A stretch of 64,000 bases of DNA from Hymenobacter sublimis (GTDB taxonomy: Bacteria > Bacteroidota > Bacteroidia > Cytophagales > Hymenobacteraceae). The notes beneath the pieces are model-generated. The model saw nothing but the letters and a program-made list of their open reading frames with translations, did not search any database and had not been told where the DNA came from. The stretch is taken from positions 3,932,001 through 3,996,000 of the forward strand of contig NZ_CP095848.1 of the NCBI RefSeq assembly GCF_023101345.1, read 5' to 3'. The position numbers and the translations under genes are program-made. Each line of letters starts with the position of its first letter. Position 1 is the stretch's first letter. Shown one piece after another: positions 37,601 through 45,862 of the stretch.

Positions 37601-37792
37601 GGGGTCTTGGAAACTTAGGGTCTTGGGGTCTTAGATGTAGCCAGGTTAGCAACCAGCCAAGGGCACATACTGCTGGCAAGCCTGCGCTGTTCCGTTTTTC
37701 CTCGCAGAGTTATGACAGTAGGGCCCGCTTCTCTGAACAAAGTAACAGAACGAGAACCAAGACCCTAAGACCCCGAGTCCCCAAGTCCCATT
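37601..37792. repeat. inverted GGGTCTT repeats flanking the DoxX/DUF1599 gap
   Basis: Left arm 37601-37634 has three GGGTCTT-like units; right arm 37756-37790 has the complement AAGACCC-like units. The arms are related but not perfect. The right arm runs into the coding end of the DUF1599 gene and contains its stop codon (37765-37767). Confidence 0.6.
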
Positions 37793-38319
37793 TTAATCAA
37801 CACAAACACGGCGTAGTTCAGCATGTCGCGGTAGTTGGCTTCTACGCCTTCCGAAACGCGGGTGAGGCCGCCCAAATCTTCGATTTGCTTGGTGCGGTGC
37901 AGCTTCATCAGAATGATGTCCGTGATGCTTTCAATGCGCATCTGCCGCCAGGCCTCGCCGTAATCGTGGTTTTTGGCGAACAGCAGCCGGCGGTTTTCGG
38001 CTACCTGCGCGTCGTAGGCGGCGGCTACGGCGGTGGGCTCCAGCTCTAGGGGCGCCTCAGGGGGTAGGCCCAGCTGCATGAGAGCAATAATGCAGTAGTT
38101 GATGATGGCCACGAATTCTTCTTCTACTCCATCGGCCACCAGCTGCACGCCCTTTTCCTGAATGCTGCGGATGCGCTGGGCTTTAATGTAAATCTGGTCC
38201 GTAACGGAGGGTAGGCGCAGGATGCGCCAGGCCGTGCCGTAGTCGTGGGTTTTGGCCAGAAACAGCTGCCGACACCGGGCAATGACCTGGTCGTATTCGT
38301 GCTGGGTTTGATTCTCCAA
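37765..38319 (-). CDS. DUF1599 (nucleotide-modification-associated) protein
   Basis: 184 residues made of two repeats of the DUF1599 unit: LFLAKTHDYGTAWRILR...SVTDQIYIKAQRI and LLFAKNHDYGEAWRQMR...SITDIILMKLHRT, each followed by an acidic E..YRDMLNY or E..FVAIINY helix. DUF1599 is related to all-alpha NTP pyrophosphohydrolase-like proteins and is thought to handle modified nucleotides; activity here is unproven. Cytoplasmic. The last residues (GLGDSGS) and the stop are encoded by a GGGTCTT repeat arm. Divergent from folP. Confidence 0.85.
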   Translation of the reverse strand: MENQTQHEYDQVIARCRQLFLAKTHDYGTAWRILRLPSVTDQIYIKAQRIRSIQEKGVQLVADGVEEEFVAIINYCIIALMQLGLPPEAPLELEPTAVAAAYDAQVAENRRLLFAKNHDYGEAWRQMRIESITDIILMKLHRTKQIEDLGGLTRVSEGVEANYRDMLNYAVFVLIKMGLGDSGS

Positions 38320-38339
38320 GTTTTTGGGGCTATTTTGGA

Positions 38340-38492
38340 GGGTCTTGGGGGCTTCGGGTCTTGGGGTCTTGGATTACGCGCTGAGCTGATTCTTCTCCAT
38401 CAGACACTGACAGCCGCCCAGCTCCTCGCTGACCTGCCTCCTGCCCACCCACCGGCCATCCAAGACCCCAAGACCCGAAGCCCCCAAGACCC
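38340..38492. repeat. 34-bp perfect inverted repeat in the DUF1599/folP divergent gap
   Basis: Arms 38340-38373 and 38459-38492 are exact complements built of GGGTCTTGGGG units, with 85 bp between them. The right arm ends directly at the folP ATG (38493); the left arm begins 20 bp before the DUF1599 start. Promoters for both genes must lie in or between the arms. Confidence 0.8.
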
Positions 38493-39371
38493 ATGACAAC
38501 GCAAGATACGTGCTTTTCCCCGAGGCAAACCCTGCGCTGCCGCGGCGGCCGGGTGCTAGATTTACGCCAGCCCCAGGTGATGGGCATCCTGAACCTGACT
38601 CCGGACTCATTCTTCGCGGGTAACCGCATTGGTAGTGAGCATGAGCTGCTGCGCCGGGCCGAGCAGATGCTGCGCGCTGGGGCTGCCGTGCTGGATTTGG
38701 GTGGCTACTCCTCCCGGCCCGGCGCCGAGCACATTTCCGCCGACGAAGAGAAAAAGCGCCTACTGCCCGCCGTAGAGGCCGTGCGCCAAACTTTTCCAGA
38801 CGCCGTTATTTCCGTGGATACCTTCCGGGCCGCGGTAGCGGCCGAGGCCGTAGCCGCCGGCGCCGACATGCTCAACGACATCAGCGGGGGCACCCTGGAC
38901 GAGGACATGTTTGCCACGGTGGGCCGGCTGGGCGTGCCCTACATTCTGATGCACATGCGCGGCACGCCCCAAACCATGACCCAGCTTACCCACTACGAAG
39001 ACGATTTGGTGCTGGAGCTGGTGCGCTACTTCCGCGACAAGCTGGCCGAGCTGCGCCACCACGGGGTGGTAGATGTGGTGCTGGACCCCGGCTTCGGGTT
39101 TGCCAAAACGCCGGCCCAGGGCCACGAGCTGCTGCGGCGGCTGCGGGAGCTGCATGTGCTGGGGTTGCCCATACTGGCGGGCCTCTCGCGCAAAAGCATG
39201 GTGTACAAACCTCTGGGCCTTACGCCCGAGGCGGCCCTGGCTGGCACCATTACCGTCAATACCCTGGCCGTGCTCAACGGGGCCCGTCTGCTGCGCGTAC
39301 ACGACGTGGCCGAAGCAGTGCAAACTATCCAGCTCGTTTCCAGTACCTACCCCCTACCCCACTCGTCGTGA
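38493..39371 (+). CDS. folP: dihydropteroate synthase
   Basis: 292 residues. Joins p-aminobenzoate to the pterin diphosphate in folate synthesis. TIM-barrel motifs: MGILNLTPDSFF (first signature), LDLGGYSSRPGAEHIS (second), SVDTFR, NDISGGTLDEDM, ILMHMRGTPQTM, LDPGFGFAKT and GLSRKSM. All key residues for substrate binding appear. Its last base pairs overlap the start of cdaA (GTGA), so the two are translationally linked. Its start codon abuts a long inverted repeat. Confidence 0.96.
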   Translation: MTTQDTCFSPRQTLRCRGGRVLDLRQPQVMGILNLTPDSFFAGNRIGSEHELLRRAEQMLRAGAAVLDLGGYSSRPGAEHISADEEKKRLLPAVEAVRQTFPDAVISVDTFRAAVAAEAVAAGADMLNDISGGTLDEDMFATVGRLGVPYILMHMRGTPQTMTQLTHYEDDLVLELVRYFRDKLAELRHHGVVDVVLDPGFGFAKTPAQGHELLRRLRELHVLGLPILAGLSRKSMVYKPLGLTPEAALAGTITVNTLAVLNGARLLRVHDVAEAVQTIQLVSSTYPLPHSS

Positions 39372-40210
39372 TTGGCGCCTTCACCATCGGCTTCCTGCGC
39401 ATCGGCTGGATAGACGTCGTGGACGTACTTCTGGTCACGGCCCTGTTTTACCAGCTCTACAAGCTACTGACGGGTAGCGTGGCCCTGAAGGTGTTTCTGG
39501 GTTTCATGTCGCTTTACCTGGTGTACTTGGTGGTAAAGGCGGTGGGCATGGAGCTGCTAACCAGTATTTTAGGTCAGTTTATGAGTGTGGGTGTGCTGGC
39601 CGGCATCATTCTGTTTCAGCAGGAAATCCGGCGGTTTTTGCTCAATGTGGGCAAGGCTACTTCGTTTGGCAACCGTCTGCGCATGTTTCCGTGGCGGCGC
39701 GAGCCCCAGCAGGAGCGCATGAACATCACCCCGTTTATTGAAGCCGCCAAAAGCCTGGCCAGCAAGCAAACCGGGGCCCTCATTGCCTTCAGCATGGCTT
39801 CTGACTTGAAGTTTTTCGCTGATTCCGGCGACCTGATTGATGCGGCCGTGAGTAAGCGCCTGCTCATGAGCATCTTCAACAAAACCTCGCCCCTGCACGA
39901 CGGCGCCGTCATTATCACCAACGGCCGCATTCGGGCCGCCCGCTGCATCCTACCCGTCAGCGAAAACCCCGATGTGCCCGCCTCCATGGGCTTGCGCCAC
40001 CGCGCCGCCATCGGCCTCACCGAAATTACCGACGCTATTGTGCTGGTAGTAAGCGAGGAAACCGGCCAAATTTCCCTGGTTCGCGGCGGCGAAGTATTCC
40101 GCAACCTAGCCCCCGCCGACCTGCGCGCCCGCCTCAACGAGTTTCTGTTTGATGTGGCACCCAAGCCCACCGCCGCAGCTGGCTCCGCTACTGCCGAGGT
40201 AGCAGCATAG
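39368..40210 (+). CDS. cdaA: diadenylate cyclase CdaA
   Basis: 280 residues beginning at a GTG that overlaps the folP stop by 4 bp. Three N-terminal membrane helices (IGFLRIGWIDVVDVLLVTAL onwards) are followed by a DAC domain with the DGA motif (SPLHDGAVIITNGRI) and the RHR motif (GLRHRAAIG), which make c-di-AMP from two ATP. The enzyme faces the cytoplasm from the membrane. c-di-AMP controls potassium and osmotic balance; the folP-cdaA order is common in Bacteroidota (known to me, not shown here). A nested palindrome follows. Confidence 0.95.
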   Translation: MIGAFTIGFLRIGWIDVVDVLLVTALFYQLYKLLTGSVALKVFLGFMSLYLVYLVVKAVGMELLTSILGQFMSVGVLAGIILFQQEIRRFLLNVGKATSFGNRLRMFPWRREPQQERMNITPFIEAAKSLASKQTGALIAFSMASDLKFFADSGDLIDAAVSKRLLMSIFNKTSPLHDGAVIITNGRIRAARCILPVSENPDVPASMGLRHRAAIGLTEITDAIVLVVSEETGQISLVRGGEVFRNLAPADLRARLNEFLFDVAPKPTAAAGSATAEVAA

Positions 40211-40245
40211 CGGCTGATTAATTCCTTTCTCGTAGTCATTAAAGC

Positions 40246-40348
40246 CCGTCATCCTGAACGGAACGAAGGACCTTACCAGGCCTGAATGAGTCGTTGGCTG
40301 ACTGCTGTTCAGGCCTCATAAGGTCCTTCGCTCCGTTCAAGATGACGG
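40246..40348. repeat. nested palindromic element sharing its core with 10.55 kb
   Basis: Arms 40246-40275 and 40319-40348 pair at 28 of 30 positions; an inner AGGCCTGAA/TTCAGGCCT helix (40278-40286, 40308-40316) lies within. Contains the GAAGGACCTTA core seen at 10551-10655. Fills the convergent gap between cdaA and kbl. Confidence 0.75.
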
Positions 40349-40371
40349 ACATAGATTGTATATAAGGATGC

Positions 40372-41619
40372 TTACGGCGTGTTTTGCACAACCTGGCCGG
40401 CTTCTGGCTGCTGGGCTGAGGGCTCTTTGATGGTGCCTAGCTCGCGGCCTACCTCGATGAAGGCATTGATGGCCTTGTCGAGGTGGGCGCGGGTGTGGGC
40501 GGCGCTGAGCTGTACCCGGATGCGGGCCTGACCTTTGGGCACTACCGGAAAGTAAAAGCCCACCACGTAAATACCTTTTTCCAGCATTTTAGCCGCGAAG
40601 TCCTGGCTAAGCTTGGCGTCATACAGCATGACGGGCACGATGGGGTGCTCACCAGGCTTGATGTCGAAGCCGGCTTCCGTCATTTTGGCGCGGAAGTACT
40701 TGGTGTTTTCTTCCAGCCGGTCGCGCAGCTCGGTGCTTTCCGTGAGCAGTTCCAGCACCCGCAGAGAAGCGCCCACGATGGCCGGAGCCAGCGTGTTGCT
40801 GAACAGGTAGGGGCGGCTGCGCTGGCGCAGCATGTCAATGATTTCTTTGCGGCCGGAGGTGAAGCCGCCCATGGCACCGCCCAGGGCTTTGCCCAGTGTG
40901 CCGGTAATGATATCTACGCGGCCCATGGCATTGCGGTACTCGTGGGTGCCGCGGCCAGTTTTGCCCAGGAAGCCCATGCTGTGGCACTCGTCAATCATTA
41001 CCAAGGCCTCGTACTTATCGGCTAGGTCGCAGATCTGGTCGAGCTGGGCGATGGTGCCGTCCATGGAGAAGGAGCCGTCGGTGACGATGATGCGGTGGCG
41101 GGTGCCTTTGGCTACGGCATCCTGAAGTTGCTTTTCCAGGTCCTGCATGTCGTTGTGGGCGTAGCGGTAGCGCTGGGCCTTGCACAGGCGCACCCCATCA
41201 ATGATGGAGGCGTGGTTCAGGGCATCACTGATAATGGCGTCCTGCTCGTTGAATAAAGGCTCGAACACGCCGCCGTTGGCATCGAAAGCCGCCGCGTACA
41301 GGATGGTATCCTCAGTGCCCAGAAACTCGGCCAGCTTTTGCTCCAGCTGCTTGTGAATATCCTGGGTGCCGCAGATAAAGCGCACCGACGACATGCCGTA
41401 ACCGTGGGTATCAATGGCTTCCTTGGCCGCCCGCACTACCTCTGGGTGCGACGACAGCCCCAGGTAGTTGTTGGCGCAGAAGTTCAGCACTTCACCGGCC
41501 TCGGTGGTTTCAATTTCGGCGCCCTGGGGCGAGGTAATGACGCGCTCCTTTTTGTAGAGGCCTGCGTCCTTGATTTCCTGAAGCTGCTTTTCGAGGTCCG
41601 GCTGAAGGGTGGTGTACAT
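40372..41619 (-). CDS. kbl: glycine C-acetyltransferase (2-amino-3-ketobutyrate CoA ligase)
   Basis: 415 residues from [11 protein letters not shown]. Pyridoxal-phosphate enzyme that cleaves 2-amino-3-ketobutyrate with CoA to glycine and acetyl-CoA. Shows [12 protein letters not shown], the cofactor-binding [19 protein letters not shown], and the lysine motif [14 protein letters not shown] carrying the Schiff-base Lys. Kbl works directly after threonine dehydrogenase, whose gene lies 1.8 kb away beyond a patatin gene. The promoter box at 41663 supports the chosen start; the frame extension to 41679 reads through simple repeats and is rejected. Confidence 0.95.
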   Translation of the reverse strand: MYTTLQPDLEKQLQEIKDAGLYKKERVITSPQGAEIETTEAGEVLNFCANNYLGLSSHPEVVRAAKEAIDTHGYGMSSVRFICGTQDIHKQLEQKLAEFLGTEDTILYAAAFDANGGVFEPLFNEQDAIISDALNHASIIDGVRLCKAQRYRYAHNDMQDLEKQLQDAVAKGTRHRIIVTDGSFSMDGTIAQLDQICDLADKYEALVMIDECHSMGFLGKTGRGTHEYRNAMGRVDIITGTLGKALGGAMGGFTSGRKEIIDMLRQRSRPYLFSNTLAPAIVGASLRVLELLTESTELRDRLEENTKYFRAKMTEAGFDIKPGEHPIVPVMLYDAKLSQDFAAKMLEKGIYVVGFYFPVVPKGQARIRVQLSAAHTRAHLDKAINAFIEVGRELGTIKEPSAQQPEAGQVVQNTP

Positions 41620-41662
41620 CGGTGAATGGGTAAGTGAGTGACTGCGTGAGTGGGAGGTTAGA

Positions 41663-41670
41663 CAAAGGTA
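41663..41670 (-). promoter_or_regulatory. -7 promoter box TACCTTTG of kbl
   Basis: 43 bp before the ATG at 41619, and just downstream of the palindrome at 41687-41764. Confidence 0.5.
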
Positions 41671-41686
41671 ACAGGACAATCGCGGC

Positions 41687-41764
41687 TGTCATTCCGAGCG
41701 AAGCGAGGAATCTGGGTTAGCCACTGATGAGTAACTCGGATTCCTTGCCTCGCTTGGAATGACA
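41687..41764. repeat. palindromic repeat TGTCATTCCGAGCGAAG type
   Basis: Arms 41687-41712 and 41739-41764 pair at 23 of 26 positions around a 26-nt loop. Different in sequence from the GAAGGACCTTA family, but of similar size and design; it lies upstream of kbl. Confidence 0.65.
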
Positions 41765-41829
41765 AGGTTACTTCAACGTAGAGCCGGGTACTGTCTTTGC
41801 CCTATTCGCACGGTTGTCACCCCGCCAAC

Positions 41830-42070
41830 GCGTCGTCTGAAAAGACGAAGCCCTGGCAGGTGGATCTGCCGAGGCTTCAGGAAGTGGGTGATATGCACAC
41901 CCTCAACCTAATCAGTTATGGGTAAGTGTGCGAAAAAGAAGGTGCCGATGGCCGGTCGGTTCCGCATGCTGCTGGAGCCGGGTTAAGCAATGGTAGTAGG
42001 AGCAATTCGGGCTGTAGTCAGCCACTAGCTCGGACATCCGTAGGATGGCGGCGGTTATAGTCCCGGCTCT
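41830..42070 (+). ncRNA. candidate structured RNA with a 22-codon mini-ORF
   Basis: Consecutive helices can be drawn by eye: TCGTCT/AGACGA (41833-41848); GAAGCC/GGCTTC (41847-41878) with inner GGCAG/CTGCC; GGGTG/CACCC (41886-41902). A long-range GAGCCGGG/CCCGGCTC helix (41975-41982 with 42062-42069) encloses two further hairpins (GAGC/GCTC with GGCT/AGCC; CATCC/GGATG). A 22-codon frame, 41918-41986, begins MGKCAKKKVPMAGRF. This density of helices without a gene suggests a structured RNA or a remnant of one (for example a group II intron or a transposon-linked RNA). The strand is assumed; the helices would exist on either. Together with the palindrome, this accounts for the 558-bp gap; 42071-42177 shows nothing. 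Confidence 0.4.
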
Positions 42071-42177
42071 CAAGTCGCCGTGTGTTTATTCGTAAAGTCT
42101 TCTGTCTGTCAGACACATGCAAACAATACGACTTTCGAAATCGAGTTATTCCGTGCTAGGCTTTTCTTCCATGCTGC

Positions 42178-43260
42178 CTACTGCTGCCGCCCGAAAAACG
42201 CTTGCACGCCTACCTTCCCGCTTTCCATCAGTTGCTGTTTTTGCACTTCGGAAATCCGCTTGATTTTTGGGTTGAAGCCCAATGTGTTGATGCTGATGGT
42301 GCGGGGCCAATCTTCGGGCTGAGTGGGGTTGAGGTTCTCCAGGGCCAGCGTGTACAGGGCGCCTACGTAGGACCCAAAGTCCTGGATGGGATAGGGCGCT
42401 AGCTGCTGCCGGCCACCGGGCTGGGTATCATAGGCAATCTGCTCGGCCCGGTCGAGGCGCAAACCTAGGGTTTCGGGGTTCACGGACGGAGCAGGGGTAA
42501 CACCCGCAGTGGCCGTAGCCGCGCCGGCCGCCCAGTAGCGCGGGTGGTCGAACAGATCAATGGGATAATTTGCCAATAGGCCCCCATCTACTAGCACCTC
42601 TACTGCCTGGCCCTTGGCGGGACGGCGCACCACGCGGCCTTGTGTATCGAGCAGTACGGCCCGGAAGTAGAGCGGAATGCTCGTGCTGATGCGCACGGCA
42701 TCGGCCACGCGCAGGTTGGGGTGGGTTTCGTAACTAAACACCTGCACGCGCTGGGTAGTGAGGTTGGTGCCAGTGGTGTACAGGTCACGGTAGCGGGCGG
42801 GTGCTTGCTGAACCAGAGCGTGCAGCTGGCCCAGGGTGAGGTCAGGGAGCTGGGTTTTGCGGCCGATTAGCTCGCTCATGTAGCGGGCAAACTCGTCGCC
42901 GCGGTACCAGCCGAACTGCCTGACGAGGCGGGTGCTGCCCCCAAAGAACAGCAGTCGCCCATCATTGAGGCGCTGCACCGGTGTGCTGTTCACAACCTCC
43001 CTGATTTCCTGGGCCGAGTAGCCCACTGCCAGCAGGGCCGCCTGAATGGCGCCGGCCGAAGTGCCGCCTACCCGTTGCAGCCCCGCCAGTACCCCGCGCC
43101 TCTCCAGTTCCAGCAGGGCTCCGCCGTAGGCAATGCCCCGGATGCCGCCGCCTTCCATCACCAGGTTGCGGTACACCACCGGGGTAGGCGCCTGGGCCAG
43201 GGCAGCAGACGAGAACAGAACCAGGCGGAGCAGAACGGACAGGAGCAGGTAGCGGCGCAT
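42178..43260 (-). CDS. patatin-like phospholipase
   Basis: 360 residues with a signal peptide (MRRYLLLSVLLRLVLFSSAALAQ). Patatin landmarks: the oxyanion Gly loop EGGGIRGIAYGGAL, the nucleophile elbow GGTSAGA (Ser68), and the Asp of the dyad in LVDGGLLANYP. It should hydrolyse ester bonds in phospholipids or other lipids in the periplasm or at the outer membrane; no C-terminal barrel as in PlpD-type proteins is clear. It separates kbl from tdh but has no evident part in threonine breakdown. Confidence 0.9.
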   Translation of the reverse strand: MRRYLLLSVLLRLVLFSSAALAQAPTPVVYRNLVMEGGGIRGIAYGGALLELERRGVLAGLQRVGGTSAGAIQAALLAVGYSAQEIREVVNSTPVQRLNDGRLLFFGGSTRLVRQFGWYRGDEFARYMSELIGRKTQLPDLTLGQLHALVQQAPARYRDLYTTGTNLTTQRVQVFSYETHPNLRVADAVRISTSIPLYFRAVLLDTQGRVVRRPAKGQAVEVLVDGGLLANYPIDLFDHPRYWAAGAATATAGVTPAPSVNPETLGLRLDRAEQIAYDTQPGGRQQLAPYPIQDFGSYVGALYTLALENLNPTQPEDWPRTISINTLGFNPKIKRISEVQKQQLMESGKVGVQAFFGRQQ

Positions 43261-43370
43261 AAACAGCAGAGTAGTTAGGCAGAGGATACTGAAAGGAGCC
43301 GACGGGTTGTCTTGGCTACTTTCCTTGCCGCGCCATCACCTGAGAACCGTTCAGCCCGGTTATCTTTGAG

Positions 43371-43378
43371 CCCCCATC
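43371..43378 (+). promoter_or_regulatory. -7 promoter box TATCTTTG of the tdh gene
   Basis: 27 bp before the ATG at 43406; supports that start. Confidence 0.5.
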
Positions 43379-43405
43379 CACCTCCTACCCTTCAACCACC
43401 CCCGA

Positions 43406-44401
43406 ATGAACGCATCCAGCACTTCGGCCGCTACCCCCGGCGGCGACACCATCCTCGTTATCGGCGCCGGCGGACAGCTGGGCCTGGAGCTTACCCACGA
43501 GCTGCGCCAGATGTACGGCGCCTCCAACGTAGTAGCCGCCGACGTGCGCGCCCCCAAGGACGCGGAAACCGCTGAGGCTGGTCCATTTGAGCTGCTGGAT
43601 GTGCTGGACAAGAACCGCCTAGAAGAAGTAGTGCGGCAGTACAAGCCCAAACAAGTGTACCATTTGGCGGCTCTGCTGTCGGCCACGGCCGAGAAGAACC
43701 CCAAGTTTGGCTGGCAGCTGAACATGGATGGCCTGTTTCATGTGTTAGACGCGGCCGTGGACCTGGGCGTAAAGCAGGTGTACTGGCCCTCGTCCATTGC
43801 TGTCTTCGGGCCCGATACGCCCCGCCAAAACACGCCCCAACTGACGGTAATGAACCCCAACACGGTGTACGGCATCAGCAAGCTGGCCGGGGAACAGTGG
43901 TGCGAGTGGTACTTCCGCAAGCACGGCTTGGATGTGCGCAGCCTGCGCTACCCCGGCCTCATTGGCTACAAAAGCTTGCCCGGCGGCGGCACTACCGACT
44001 ACGCCGTGGACATCTACCACAAGGCCGTAGCAGGCCAGCAGTACGAGTGCTTCCTTTCGGAGGAAACCTACCTGCCCATGATGTACATGCCCGACGCGCT
44101 GAAGGCTACCCTGGACCTAATGCACGCCCCGGCCGACAGCATCAAAGTACGCAGCTCTTATAATTTGGGCGCCATGAGCTTCTGCCCCCGCGAAATTACG
44201 GCCAGCATTCAGCGCCACTACCCCGAGTTCCAGGTCAGCTACCAGCCCGATGCCCGCCAGCAGATTGCCGACTCCTGGCCCGCCAGCATCGACGACACCC
44301 AGGCCCGCCAGGACTGGGGCTGGCAGCCGCAGTTCGACCTGCACAAGATGACCGATGACATGCTGCTTCACCTGCGGCAGCCGGTAACAGCAGGCGTGTA
44401 A
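43406..44401 (+). CDS. epimerase-type L-threonine 3-dehydrogenase
   Basis: 331 residues of the extended short-chain dehydrogenase family. NAD-binding loop GAGGQLG at residues 20-26, the catalytic Tyr/Lys in NTVYGISKLAGE, and SLRYPGLIGYKSLPGGGTTDYAVD, which is typical of the UDP-galactose-epimerase-like threonine 3-dehydrogenases of Bacteroidota. Product 2-amino-3-ketobutyrate goes to Kbl. The opposite-strand kbl gene nearby strengthens the assignment. Other sugar-nucleotide epimerase roles are less likely. Confidence 0.85.
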   Translation: MNASSTSAATPGGDTILVIGAGGQLGLELTHELRQMYGASNVVAADVRAPKDAETAEAGPFELLDVLDKNRLEEVVRQYKPKQVYHLAALLSATAEKNPKFGWQLNMDGLFHVLDAAVDLGVKQVYWPSSIAVFGPDTPRQNTPQLTVMNPNTVYGISKLAGEQWCEWYFRKHGLDVRSLRYPGLIGYKSLPGGGTTDYAVDIYHKAVAGQQYECFLSEETYLPMMYMPDALKATLDLMHAPADSIKVRSSYNLGAMSFCPREITASIQRHYPEFQVSYQPDARQQIADSWPASIDDTQARQDWGWQPQFDLHKMTDDMLLHLRQPVTAGV

Positions 44402-44746
44402 AGCCGGATTTCCGGCTTCTGCAGGGGCTGATGTTGACGCGGGTCGTTATGCGGCTCGCGTTTCCAGAGCGGCCACCAACCTAGTGTACCGCGAAGTTCT
44501 ACTTCGCGACTTGATAGGATGACCCGACCAAGGGCATCGTTCTGATGGGTCGTGAAGTAGAATCTCGCGGTACATTAAGTTGGTGGCCTTAAGCAGACAG
44601 TAGCGGCACGTAAGCTGAAAGCCTGACGAGTAGTGTAGCACAGAGTTATCAGCCTCCCCCTCTATAAGAAAGAAATCGAGAGGAATAAGGTCCAACCTCT
44701 GCGCACCCTCTGCGTTTGCACCGAAACGCAACTACCTACCGCGCTT
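44402..44746. repeat. nested hairpin repeat and unassigned flank
   Basis: In the 345-bp gap between tdh and the DUF3891 gene, 44471-44588 is a nested inverted repeat: GGCCACCAAC pairs with GTTGGTGGCC at the ends, and 44486-44510 pairs with 44549-44573 (22 of 25). The left inner arm is itself a perfect hairpin (CGCGAAGT/ACTTCGCG), a unit seen again before rimO and ftsY. The remaining bases (44402-44470 and 44589-44746) show nothing recognisable. Confidence 0.65.
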
Positions 44747-45475
44747 ATGATTGTAAACCACGTACCGGCCGGCTGGCAGATTATCTACCAGCAAGCTCAC
44801 GCCCTACTGGCGGCCCAGTTGCTACACCAGTGGCCCGCCTTTCTACCCTCCGACCAGTGGGTAGGCCTGCTGGCCGCCGCGGCCCAGCACGATGATGAGC
44901 AGCAGGACTGGAGCGGCCACTATGGTATCACGCCTGCCGGGGCTCCCGCTAATTTCACCATGAAGGAATTTTCGCTGGAGCAGGCCACCGGCGTAATGAA
45001 GGCTGCCCGCTTCCAGGGGCGCTGGCGTAGTTTGCTTACTAGCATGCACCTGAGCACTTTATACGAAAGCCTGCGCGGGCAAAAAAAGCAAATTGATACT
45101 TTTCTCGACGAGCAGCGGGCCAACCAGAAACGCTGGCTGCGAGAGTTGCACGTCAAGAAATCTGAGGCCGAGCAAGCCTATACCCTGCTGCATTGGTGCG
45201 ACCGATTGAGCCTGATTCTGTGCCGACATGAAATTCCGGAAATGGGCCGCGCCGTCGAAATCCATACCGGCCCGGATGGCAAGCACTACGAGCTGCTCCA
45301 ACCCGAGCCGGGTGGTCCCGTTCGGGTGCACCCTTGGCCATTTCAGACCAAACAATTCACTGTAAGCGTTGAGGCCCTGGTGCTGCACCAACTACAGTTC
45401 AAAGACGACGCCGAACTAGCTGCCGCCTTACACGAAGCTCCCATCGAAACCTTGCGCTGGGAGCTAATGCAATAG
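44747..45475 (+). CDS. DUF3891 family protein
   Basis: 242 residues, cytoplasmic. MIVNHVPAGWQIIYQQAHALLAAQL and the AAAQHDDEQQDW segment (His-Asp pair), plus a later LLHWCDRLSLILCRHE stretch with another His/Asp, are features of DUF3891, which resembles HD-domain metal phosphohydrolases. Function unknown. Stands alone on the plus strand. Confidence 0.8.
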   Translation: MIVNHVPAGWQIIYQQAHALLAAQLLHQWPAFLPSDQWVGLLAAAAQHDDEQQDWSGHYGITPAGAPANFTMKEFSLEQATGVMKAARFQGRWRSLLTSMHLSTLYESLRGQKKQIDTFLDEQRANQKRWLRELHVKKSEAEQAYTLLHWCDRLSLILCRHEIPEMGRAVEIHTGPDGKHYELLQPEPGGPVRVHPWPFQTKQFTVSVEALVLHQLQFKDDAELAAALHEAPIETLRWELMQ

Positions 45476-45862
45476 CCCCTTTGCAGGACGTATGCGCGCA
45501 ATAAAGCCTTGCGAGTCCACATACGCGACCATTTACAGAAGCATCTAGCGTGCTGCTATTGCAGTAGCAACCAGTCGTCAGCACACCAGCTGGTTTGGCT
45601 CTGCACAACCGTTCACTACTGCTTCACCCTATCCATACGTTTCGGCATCGTAGCGCGAGCAGCCGGTTTCTACCCGTTTACTACCTCATCCTATCCGTAC
45701 CTATTATCCTGAGTTCAAGCACAGGATCTTATCCTGCTAGAAGACGCTTTACTCTGCGACTTGCTCAGGCGTGATAAAGTCATTCGCTCAGAATAATGCA
45801 GAAAATGAGGAGGGTAATACCAGGTCTAAGGGCGCCTTTCGGCGAAAACGGCCGCCTAAACC
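45476..45862. other. 387-bp gap, nothing firm
   Basis: Only a weak TCCTGAGTTC / CGCTCAGAATAA inverted pair around 45706-45795, distantly like the other intergenic palindromes, was noticed. No convincing gene or RNA. Confidence 0.35.

Noticed and set aside
41687..41764. Palindrome as the end of an insertion sequence
   Set aside because: No transposase frame and no second matching end or target duplication found nearby.
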